Made by a program: the position numbers and the translations under genes. A stretch of DNA of 64,000 nt from Papio anubis (Eukaryota; Chordata; Mammalia; Primates; Cercopithecidae): the NCBI RefSeq assembly GCF_008728515.1, contig NC_044996.1:129741525-129805524 (forward strand), read 5' to 3'. The notes beneath the pieces were generated by a model that worked only from the letters and a program-made list of their open reading frames with translations, did not search any database and had not been told where the DNA came from. Below are positions 9,030 to 21,000 of this stretch, one piece after another; position 1 is the stretch's first letter; each line of letters begins with the position of its first letter.

Positions 9030-12000
9030 CTGCAAGGGCACAGTGATGAAATAGCACTTATCACGGCATATTCTGCAGATGCTACTTTATCCTTTTCAGA
9101 AGGTACATTTCTGATGTTTGGATATGCTAGAACTATTTTCTACTGTGTATTATGTAAAAGGGGCTTACATAAATTGATGTCATAATTTGGTTCCCACAAT
9201 TTCAAACATGCTCTAACAAATGACACTCTGAAAGGTAACAAATCAGAAGTTTTCATGAAGCAGAACAGCCCGCGCCCCTACTGGATGATGGTGCAGCCTG
9301 CAGCTGAACAAATGGTGACCACGCTCTCTTCCAGGTTTCACCTTCCCACTGATGGACGATTTTCAGCCCTGATTAACATCAAATAGCCAGCTCTTTGGGT
9401 CCCTGTGGTAGCATGGTTTGATGGCATGGAGGTGACAGGCCAGAACCACTGGTCAAAAGAGAAGGCCTGGCCAGGCGCGGTGGCTCACACCTGTAATCCT
9501 AACACTTTGGGAGGCTGAGGCGGGCAGATCACCTGAGGTCAGGAGTTTGAGACCAGCCTGGCCAACATGGCGAAACCCCACCTCTACTAAAAATACAAAA
9601 ATTAGCTGGGCGTGGTGGCAGGCGCTTGTAATTCCAGCTACTCAGGAGGCTGAGGCATGAGAATCACTTAAACCCAGGAGGTGGAGGTTGCAGTGAGCCG
9701 AGATCATGCCACTGCACTCCAGCCTGGGTGGCAGAGTGAGACTCACTCTCAAAAAAACAAACAAAAAAACAAAAGAGAAGGCCTATTAAACATGGAGGAG
9801 TCTATATTTTGTTTACACTTTAAGTATAAGATTATAAACATTAGGGCCGGGCGCGGTGGCTCAAGCCTGTAATCCCAGCACTTTGGGAGGCCGAGACGGG
9901 CGGATCACGAGGTCAGGAGATCGAGACCATCCTGGCTAACACGGTGAAACCCCGTCTCTATTAAGAAATACAAAAAACTAGCCGGGCGAGGTGGCGGGCG
10001 CCTGTAGTCCCGGCTACTCGGGAGGCTGAGGCCGGAGAATGGCGTGAACCCGGGAGGCGGAGCTTGCAGTGAGCTGAGATCCCGTCACTGCACTCCAGCC
10101 TGGGCCACAGAGCGAGACTCCGTCTCAAAAAAAAAAACAAAAAAAAAAAAACAAAAAAACAAACAAACAAAAAAGATTATAAACATTACACTAATGCTTC
10201 AAATTCACTAAATGCTTTTAATACAGAAGACGCCTATCAAAGATAAAATCTATTCGAACAATTTTGAGATCTTTGGGGTTCTCAAACGTTTTTTAAAAGC
10301 AGTAAATTCCCCAGATATGCACAACAGTTAGAAGTGAAATACCTCCGTACCACACACTATAGACAAAAATTAACTCAAACTGCATCCAAGACCTAAATGT
10401 TAAGAAATGAACTATGACTCTGAAGAAAACATACAAGTAAATCTTTGTGACCCTGGGCTAAGCAATGTCATCCTAGATGTGACACCAAAAGCACAAACAA
10501 AAAAATAGGTAAACTGAACTTCATCAAAATTTAAAACTTGTATTTCGAAAGAACATGAAGTGAAAAGACAACCTACAAAATGGGAGAAAATATCTGCAAA
10601 TCATATTTGTGACCAGGTACTTGTATGGAGAATATACCAAGAACTCTTACAACTCAATAATAAAAAGACAAAGAGCCTAGTTAGAAAATGGGCAAAGGAT
10701 CCAAACAGACATCTCCCCAAAGAAGACAAACAAATGGCCAGTAATGAGAAGATGCTCAGTATCTTTAGTCAATAAGGAAAAAATGAAGCTTTTTTTTTTT
10801 TTTTTTTTTAAATGAAGTAGTCCCCTGACAAAAGTAGCTGCCTTTATGCAGTAAACAATTCCATCTCTTTCTTCCCCCCGAGTCTTTAAACTTCAAGTGT
10901 AATGGTTCTTCTAGTTTCCCTTAGCAAGGGATCCTAAAATCTTTCTTCTCCCTTCATAAATGGTTTCAAAATGACAGCATCCAGGAAGACAAGCTGCCAA
11001 AGATTCTGTTAAGCAGGCATGTGTAGAGCAAAGAAACGTAAGTAAAGGGTAAGATAAGTGCTCCCCAGAGGCATTTGGAGTTCATCTCTTTTCACCTGGG
11101 GAACAGCCCACTGAGAGAAATCACAGCATAACGAGGCCTTCAAAACTGCTGGCTACTCTCTGCACAAGACTGGATCATTTCCTGATTGGGTTGCCACTGT
11201 CTGATGTCCGTCTGACTGCATGCATGTTTAACTGATCCCAAGCCTACACTTAGCCTCTAGGGCACAGAAGCATGTATTCCAAGTAAGGCAGGAAATGCTA
11301 TGAGTAAGGTAATGTAGGTGGTGATGACAGAAGATTCATTAGGGATAAAGATGGAAAGAAAGAAAGAAAGAAACAAACAGCTCAAGTGAGGTGAGCCAAT
11401 GAATAGAAAATACCTCTGAAACTGCAACAAGGGAAATGGGGCTTCCACAGACGTAACTCCTTAGGCTTCCTGATTTGTCAGACACAGAGCCCAGGACTGA
11501 AGATTGGAGGACTGGAATTCTAGCCCCAGCTCTGTCACCAATACATTGTGACCTCAATCACTTCATCTATCAAGTGACTCATGAGGTCGGTTACAGATCT
11601 AAACTGTGGTGTTCTTTATATAAAGTTCTCTGCTCATCTACTGTGTGAGACAAAAAGCTATGCCTCACCACTTTAAAATACTGGGTTTTCCCCCAAAGAG
11701 TATCCCTTTATATAGCAGTGGAACAATTGAGGAAAAAAATCATCACTTTGTCTTTTACCACAAATCGCCATTTTCCACCGGGTCACTGGGCAGAATTCAC
11801 ACTGCAGCTGTCGTCCCGCATACCATCGCCCGTTAAACAGAGAAAGGGCTGCTTGGCATTCTTCTTCCCTTTAAACCAAAAATCAAATGATACGCTTTAC
11901 AGTAACTTCCTAATATGTAGATTAGCCCGACTGTTAATTAATCCCGTTATTAATTTATTGTAGGACCACCAAGTTCACTGATTTTGTACCTAGGGAAGAG

Positions 12001-15000
12001 TCATTAAAATATTCAAGCTCCCGAAGCTCACAGTTTATTCAGGAACCCTTTTTACTAACCCTCGGAGAGGTTTCAATGCATGGAAATTGGCTTGAATGAA
12101 AGCTTCTTAATCCAAAAGACTGGACCATTAAAAATGCAGAAGTGTTTTCCATTGTTAGGGCCTATTCTTTCTCAGATAGGATTGCTGTTCTTCTTATTAC
12201 GCTGGTTAATTTAACCCATTAGCCATAGTATGGCCTAGGCAAACAGCAAGATAAGCAGAAATGATACAGTAATTGCTCGCTTAGCTGGTCAAATGCACAC
12301 TAAGATGATTTTGGGCTTCAATCTCCGGCTCTTTCACTATAAATGCTTTTATGTTCTCTATTCTAGTTATCCCTTTTTAGTTTGTATTTTAATTATTAAA
12401 ATTATGAGTAATAATATAACCACATTGTAAAACATTCAAAGCTATGTAAATATACAAAGAATGAAATATAAATGTATTATTTTTTCTTTTTGAGATGGAG
12501 TCTCACTCTCACTCTGTCCCCCAGGCTAGAGTGCAGTGGTATAGTCATACCTCACTGCAGCCTCGACCTCCTGGGCTCAAGTGATCCTCCTGCCTCAGCC
12601 TCACAAATAGCTGGGTCTGCCAGCACATGCCACCACATTCGGCTAATTGTTTTATTTTTTGTAGAGATGAGGTCTCTCTTCAAGTGATTCTCCTGTCTCA
12701 GCCTCCCGAGTAGCTGGGATTACAGGTGGCTGCCACCACACCTGGCTAATTTTTTGTATTTTTACTAGAGATGGGGTTTCGCCATGTTAACCAGGCTGGT
12801 CTTGAACTCCTGGCCTCAAGCGATCCTCCCACTTCAGCCTCCAAAAGTGTTGGGATGACAGGTGTGAGCTACCATGCCCAGCTTATGTTATTTTCACATC
12901 CATTCTATATTTCTGTTTCAACTCTTAATATTTAAGTTTTAAATATTTAGATTTATTTAAATTTTAATTTTATTTAAATATTTTAAAATATATGAAAGCT
13001 GGGCCAAGTGCGGTGGCTTATGCCTGTAATCCCAGTACTTTGGGAGGCTGAGGCAGGTGGATCGCTGGAGGTCAGGAGTTCAAGACCAGCCTGGTCATCA
13101 TGGTAAAACCCCATCTCTACTAAAAATACAAAAAATTAGCCAGGCATGGTGGCAGGCACTTGTAATCCCAGCTACTGAGGAGGCTGAGGCAGGAGAATCA
13201 CTTGAACCTGGGAGGTAGAGGTTGCAGTGAGCTGAGACCACGCCATTGCACTCTAGCCTGGGCAACAAGAGCGAAACTCCATCTCAAAAAAAATAAAATA
13301 AAAATAAAAACATTAGAAATAAAATATATGAAAGTTATACATCCAGTGGAAAAATCCCAGACATCAACAGAAACAGAACAACAAACTGTGACAAATCAGG
13401 AAGACATTCACGAGCAGAATACTTACGACTGGTACTGGACATACACATTGCCCCTCAGGTGAGGCTCCAAATTGCAGCTGACCTAGGGAGCAACGAAGAA
13501 TGCGATCATCAAAAATTCAGGAGAAGAAACCAGCCATTCAGCAAATGTTTGTCCAGGCTAACGTTCCCCAAAGCAGTTACCAATCAAAGATTCCAAAACA
13601 GAGATATGGCTGACTCTGGCATCTATTTAAGGCGTACTTGGCACATGGCAATGTGCCTGATCCCTGTTGGTCCAAGTCTGTTTTTTCCCACAAATATGAA
13701 ATGTTTCACACATCCATAAAAATACAGAAGATACCAATCAGCCTATATATACACTACCCAGATTTAACACTAACGTTTTCCACTTTTGAATGAGAATTTT
13801 TACATATGTAAAACATTAAAGACCCAGTTGAAGCCCTTCTATCCCATTCTTCTCCCTCCTCCATCACAAAGGTGAACACTCTCCACAGGTTGAGTGTAGC
13901 CTTCACATTCCAAACACAAACACACATATTACATACATAGACCTACACAGACACAAATACAAATACACAGATACAGGCATATATACATATATCATATGCA
14001 TGCCAAAACCCACACATATGTATCATACATATAAATGTCTATTATTTATAATCGGTATACACATATTTATGTATACATATGCAAAGAAACAGGTAATATA
14101 TATTGATAAACAACATATAGTGTTGCTTTGTATGTTTTAAAATTTTATAGAAATAGTATTTATTCCATATTCTTTTTTCAAGATGTAGTCACATAAACTT
14201 AACTACTGTATACTGGATATACCAAAAAATAAAACTTATCTACTCCTCTAGAATGATGGTTTTTCAAGATGCTTCCAATTGTTCATCCACAAACAGTACC
14301 GCAGTCAGCATTCTTAAACAGGTCTCTGTGGGTATAAAGATCTCTCTACTGTGCATAGCCAATTTATGGGTTACACGTACCTTCACTAGGTATTGACAAA
14401 CTGCTCTCTGAAGTGGTTTTACTAATGTACACATCCTCATCTACTCTTGGTATTAATAGAATTTATAATTTTTTGCCTGATAGGTGTGAATATCATCCCA
14501 TTTTCATATGTACTGTTCCTATTACTAGTTAGGTTAAATATTTGATCATTTGCCTTCAACGATGACAAATCTGATTTGTTTTTATATAATAGTATATAAA
14601 AAGGTCCTCAAATATTCATACTAGTGTTTAGCATTTATGTTCAAAATGAATCTATAATTTTACAAATTTGTCCCAGAGTATTTTTCTTAGGGTATCCAAA
14701 AACGAGCAGGATCCATACTCAATGACAATTTGTAACACCACCCTTAGAAGGAAGAATAAACGGCCTCGGGAGTCCATGTCAGCTGTGCAAGCTAGGGTGA
14801 GAGAAGTCTAAACAAAAGAAAAAATACGTTGTGGTGGTTGTGGTTTGTGGGTGCAGCCTGTTGCAAGTAAGGGTGCAATTTCCATTAACTACTCTGAAGT
14901 TCTGAAAGCAGCCCTCCCACTACCACTTCACAGAAGCAGTATCATCAAGAAACCCTACGAGGAAAACCGCTGATGTAATCCAGTCCCCTCACTTGCAGGA

Positions 15001-18000
15001 TAAGGAAAAGGCAGGAAGAAGGGGCAAGGCCAGTCAAACCATATGGCCTCCTTGTCCAGTGCTTCTAACATGGTATTGTGTGGGTGTGACCAGGCAGTTC
15101 CACTTTAGCAGTTATTGCTCGTGCTGACAAGTAGTGTGAAGACAGAAAGGCATATGCCCCAGAAACAAAAGTTAAGGAGGAAAAAAAAAATAAAAAAGAA
15201 TTTTTAAAAATATTGAAATCAGTTGATAGAAGTATAGCCTTCAATGTCAGGAATATCTTTGTTTTTTGGGGGGGGGTGTTCCAACTTTTCATCATTTGCA
15301 ACTTGCAGGAAAAAATTCACAGTATTATTCCTGTCTTTTCCCAAATTATGGGACAATTTCCCTGCCTTACCATAACCAAGGCATTCCAGTTCAGATCTGA
15401 CGAAATCACAGACAAGGCAGGAAGCTTCACCCTGTTAGAATTCAACGAATGGGTCCTGGGAGCAGCAGAGATTACATCTGGCTTTACCCTTGCATTAAGG
15501 AATATTTTAAAATAATGATGTGTCATCTGAATGCCTTTTTCACCAACTATGCTGCATCACAGACCATGGTTTGTATAATATTATATTCAGTATTGAAAGT
15601 ATCCAATGAATAAAAACAATGTAAAAAAAAGCAGTGGAGGAGGTGGTGGAATCTAGGTTTATGTGATATATGTTCCTGTGTGGCTCCAGAAGAAAGAACA
15701 TACACCTTGGGTGGAAGCTAAGTTAGTACTGTCAACACAATGAACCAACAAACTTAGTGAGTGAAGCCACCTACAGAGGAAGGAAGGGAATGCACCGTTT
15801 GTCACATGCAGCTTCTAAGTGAAGGACTGGATGGCTATGTGCAGGGGACCTGACACAGAGAATGCATGTGCTGGAAAAGAACTGGAGCACAAAGCTACCA
15901 AGTAAATGAAAGATCCGTTCCAATCTAGACCCCTAGCATTCAGGAAATACCATGCTAATACATGTTTCTGATTTCATGTGGTATTGACACGACATTGGCA
16001 ACGAGGTAGGGAGTGGAAAGAGAGAAAGAGGGAAGTCACATTTACAGAGTGTCAGCATGCCTGACCCCAGCTGAGCCTGTGTCCCAGCTCTCTTGGGCCA
16101 TTAAGTACTGCAGGGTGAAGCAAACCAGTTCCCTCCTCCACACGTATGCCCACCTTGAACTGAATCACTTTCCCCACGTTCTTGAACTCGGGCAACACAT
16201 CCTCATAGAAATCTAGGAACTGCTGGTAGGTTTCTTCCTCGCTGTACTCCAGGCTTGCATCAGGGTCATAGTCATCCCTTCTGCACTGCTCCATTCCAAA
16301 TGTTGTAAACATGCTCTTAATAAGAAGGGTAGGACTGGATGTTGGGAAATTATGTTTACGTGAACATCTGCATATGAAAGAAAAACTTAAATTCACTAGA
16401 CCAATAGTTGAAAATTACACACAAAACACCTGCTTTAGACTAGGCGTGGTGGTTCACGCCTGTAATCCCAACACTTTGGGAGGCCGAGGCGGGCGAATCA
16501 CCTGAGGTCCAGAGTTTGAGACCAGCCTGGCTAACATGGTGAAACCCCAATTCTACTACAAATACAAAAAATTAGCCGGGCGTGTTGGTGTGCGCCTGTA
16601 GCGCCTATAATCCCAGCTACTTGGGAGGTTGAGGCAGGAGAATCGCTTGAACCCGGGAGGCGGAGGTTGCAGTGAGCTGAGATCGCGCCATTGCACTCCA
16701 GCTTGGGCAACAAAAGCGAAACTCCATCTCAAACAAAAAACAAACAAAAACAACACTGGCTTTAAATTTTGAGATAGAAACTCATGTAATTTAGTTGCTT
16801 TGACTTAACTGAAAGAGAATAAGCCCCACTCAGATGCCAAGTTTCAGCGCTTACGGGGATTTTTTTTAAGTGCTGAAACTTGGCACTTGCTGTTTTAATG
16901 TCAAGTTGGAAACATTTCAAAGTTCATATACCATTCAGCTGCCTTTGAATGAAGTTCAGGAAGCCTATACATGTTGAACCATAGGGGAAAAGAAGGCCTC
17001 ATGATTGGTGTGACAGGATGTGGTGATAGGCATGAAGATGTCACATGCGGGACTGCTGAGAGGAAGGTGGGAAGTAACAATGCAATCCTGGTTCGGTACA
17101 ATCGTCAGTGGACTCCATGTTTACACAATATAGTAATCCAAGAATTTCCAGTTAATGAAGCAATTCAATCTGATCTGTGTATGGCATCTTGTAGCTTTCA
17201 TGGCATTTTTACGTTTTTCCCCTCTGGTCCTTATATCCCTTTAGGACAGTGGGGACTAGTATTTTCTCCACTTTGCAAAGAAGGAAGCTGAGACCTAGAA
17301 AAGCACACTTGCCCAAGTCATATGGCTTGGAAGAGAGGGATCCAAGACATCTGCATTAATCTACTATCTGGTGCCTGTCCATGATAGGGTGTAATAAATC
17401 TAATTTGTTTTTGAGACAGGGTCTTGTTCTGTCATACAGGCTGGAGTGCAATGATATGATCATACTTCACTGCAACCTTGAATTCCCTGGGCTCAAGTGA
17501 TCCTACTGCCTCAGCATCTTGAGTAGCTGGCGCATGCCACCATGCCCGGATAACTTTTTTATTTTTGTAGGGACGGGGTCTCGCTATGCTGCCCAGGCTG
17601 GTCTCGCACTCCTGGCTTCAAGTGATCCTCCTGCCTCAGCCTCCCAAAGCTCTGGGATTACAGGTATGAGCTACCATACCTGCATCATTTAATTCTTATT
17701 TAATGAAGGTGGCTAACCATTATGAAGAACAATTTTCTTTTCATAGTTTAAACTGGACCAAGGCTAAGCTGACTAGGCTGTACCTGAGTAATATTTCAAA
17801 AATCCTTCATATGAGTTTACTTTCTTACTTCCTTCCTTCTCCTAACATGCAATGAGGAGGAAAAATGTAGTTCAAGGTTCCAAATAAACAAAATTTTCCT
17901 GGTTAGGTTGCTAGTCAAAAATTGGTAAGAAAAAAACCTTTTTTTTTGCTGGGGGAAGTCCACAGAATTTAAGAAGAAAGAGAGTTGAAGAATAGGACAT

Positions 18001-21000
18001 GTTGGGAAAAAACAACACTGGTCCTGAAATGACTAAATGTTTAATCACACTCACTCTCCACATCTGTAATGTCTATCTAAGCACCTACTGAGATAATGCT
18101 TACAGAATGCCCAGCATACACCATGCTCAGCTCAGAAATGCTTAATCAGTGTTCATTAATGTGAAATTTTCTATTTTCCAAATGACCTCCTGGATTATTC
18201 AATTAGAGACCTTGCAATTAGATCGCTCTTCCCAACTACTGACAGAACAAAGAGCAAAGACTCAACCTGGCTGGCAACACTCACAGTGAATCAAAATGTT
18301 ATAAGTATGAAGCATGCACAGAATTAAACAAGGAACCAATTTAATGAGGTTAAAATTCTGCTCAAGGGATTCTTAGATCTGAATGAACTTGGCCCTAGTT
18401 CCCAGGATGTCAAATAAGCATTTGTCAGTTTTGGAACAGAACTGAAGTCCCTGTCTGGGGAAAAATCCCACCTGGCCTAAAGACAGTCCTTATAATCTAA
18501 GTGTATACAAAAGGCCAGCCCTAGAGCTTTTACCGAAAACTCAGCTAAGAGAAGTGATATTTACGAAGGCAGTCTAAAGCTGCGGTTCCAAGCCTGTGTG
18601 GCTCTCAGAATTACCTGGGAAGAACTGAGATTTCTTACTTCCTACCCTAGACCATCTGATCAGACCTCAAGGGGTGGGGGACCCATATTTTCAAAGTAGC
18701 TCCCTACCTGGTCCTGAAGATCAGCCATATTTGGGAACCACTGGTTTCGGGCATACTATTTACCCATTATTCTGATACTTAAGTCAGTTTGCTGCAAAAA
18801 CCCACAGTTGTTGGATATTACCTTAGGCCAAGAATGGCCAATAAATGGTGCGGGTATCCAAATGCCCCCTCAGGTATAGCTAACTGACTACTCCTCTTTT
18901 TCTTCTTCTCAAGGAAGTACTCCTGGTACCCACTACCTTTGTCCTACATAGAATCCCCGCATTGCACATTAAAGTGAAGCTGCAATCATTGATCGAAGGT
19001 CACTGCAAGAAACATTCTCATGAAAATTACATATGCAACTGTTATAAAGCATCTATTCAAGTTATTGTCCACCTTCCTATTTAATGTCTTTGTAAAATAT
19101 TCCATGGGAGAAACCTTTAGAATTGGGTGCCAGGGAAATTTTTGTCTTTCTAGAGATATCACTCATTCTTCCTTTTTGGTAAGAATTACAGCTTAATATC
19201 TGCTTGAGATGCATTCAAATGCGGAGAAATAAAAACCTGGAGAAAATAATTCACTTTCTCTTCCTTTCCTTGCTTTCAATTTCCTTTACTTTCTTTAATT
19301 TAATGCACCTTCTTTAAATCGCTTTTGGAAGTAAGTGAGGTATAAATAGACCACTAAGTTTTACCTTCCATTAGTAATTATTACCTTTTAGGAGAAAAAC
19401 AAACAGATTCCCCTCAAAGCTGTGACTCCAAAAATTACCAATTCCGCCATGGCTCTAGAATTGAACTCTGTACTAATTACAAAAACAACCAACCAAAGAA
19501 ATGCTTAGATTATGGAAGTGTTCCTCTGATGCTCTGACAAAACTTAACGACAGAGCAGAATGGCTGTACGATCTGGAGCAAGTCACCGAGGCTCTCCATA
19601 AAAGGGGAACGGAGCAGTCTACTTGTCTAAAGGGATGGTGCTAGATTTTGTAACTGCTAATTTCGCAGAATTTCATGTCACAACTTATCACCTGAATGAT
19701 GAAAATCTCCACATTGCTCTCATACTTTGATAGTTGTGATGGTAAAATTTCATATGCCTATGAAAACTGTGAGAAATGTTCGCAAACTAATTTGACCAGT
19801 CCATATTTCCTTGAAATGACTTGAGGAGAGATGGGGCCTGAGAGCATGACGGGCCATTCCCTCTTCCCACAAGGAAGGGCCTGTCAACCAAGTTCTCAAA
19901 ATCATTTAAGACATCTCCCCTCCTCTCACTTTTGCCCAACAAAAGGAGAATCAGGCCAGGCGCAGTGGCTCACGCCTGTAATCCCAGCACTTTGCGAGGC
20001 CGAGGCAGGCAGATCACGAGGTCAAGAGATCGAGACCATCCTGGCCAACATGGTGAAACCTCGTCTATACTAAAAATACAAAAAAATTAGCCGGGTGTGG
20101 TGGCATGTGCCTGTAGTCCCAGCTACTCGGGAGGCTGAGGCAGGAGAATTGCTTGAACCTGGGAGGTGGAGCTTGCAGTGAGCCGAGATCATGCCACTGC
20201 ACTCCAGCCTGGCGACAGGGCGAGACTCCGTCTCAAAAAAAAAATTAAAAAAAAAAGGGAGAATCAAGAATCAGGCTACCATGGGTCTTAAATTTAGAGA
20301 AAATGTTAGAGATAGATCCTATATGAGGGATCCTGCAGCTGGAAAATATTAAATGCAATTTGGTTCTACTACCCATGCAAATGTGAACTTACATGGAGTC
20401 TCAGTTGTCTCTGAAAGGTAATTCACAGTGCATTTTTCTTTAGTGGGAAGTTTTTTACACCAATCAATTATTACCATTTCTTGTTCAGATTAAGTGTATA
20501 TTTGAGAAACACTTCTAAAGGTATCAAAGGGAATAAAGTCTCTTTCCTTTCCTTAGTTCCCAGTTTTTCAAGAGGAGGCTTTCTACTAATTAGAAGATCC
20601 TGGCCGGGCGCGGTGGCTCAAGCCTGTAATCCCAGCACTTTGGGAGGCCGAGATGGGCGGATCACGAGGTCAGGAGATCGAGACCATCCTGGCTAACACG
20701 GTGAAACCCCGTCTCTACTAAGAAATACAAAAAATAGCCGGGCGAGGTGGCGGGCGCCTGTAGTCCCAGCTACTCGGGAGGCTGAGGCGGGAGAATGGCG
20801 TGAACCCGGGAGGCGGAGCTTGCAGTGAGCTGAGATCCGGCCACTGCACTCCAGCCTGGGCTACAGAGCGAGACTCCATCACCAAAAAAAAAAAAAAAAA
20901 AAAAAAAAAAAGAAGATCCTGTGACTCTTTTCACAGCCATTCCGGACATCTGCAATCCCACCTCTAAAATACAAAAGGACATACACACTCGACATTAGTG

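Larger units (their letters stand above)
9030..11758 (-). other. ZRSR2: ZRSR2 intron 10
   Basis: GT at 11758-11757 and AG at 9031-9030. Contains an AluS (9469), an AluYR (9844), an L1 ORF2 fragment (about 10330-10790) and a (GAAA)n patch at about 11350-11372. Confidence 0.85.
11869..13426 (-). other. ZRSR2: ZRSR2 intron 9
   Basis: Contains a three-armed Alu (12476-12885) and an AluS (13003-13310). The rest is AT-rich with nothing recognised. Confidence 0.85.

Noticed and set aside
10560..10775. 71-codon frame near 10.6 kb
   Set aside because: It is an L1 ORF2 remnant.
16052..16396. 114-codon minus-strand frame starting MNLSFSF
   Set aside because: Only residues from 16367 to 16154 are the real ZRSR2 exon 8. 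The start and the tail are intron translated in frame.
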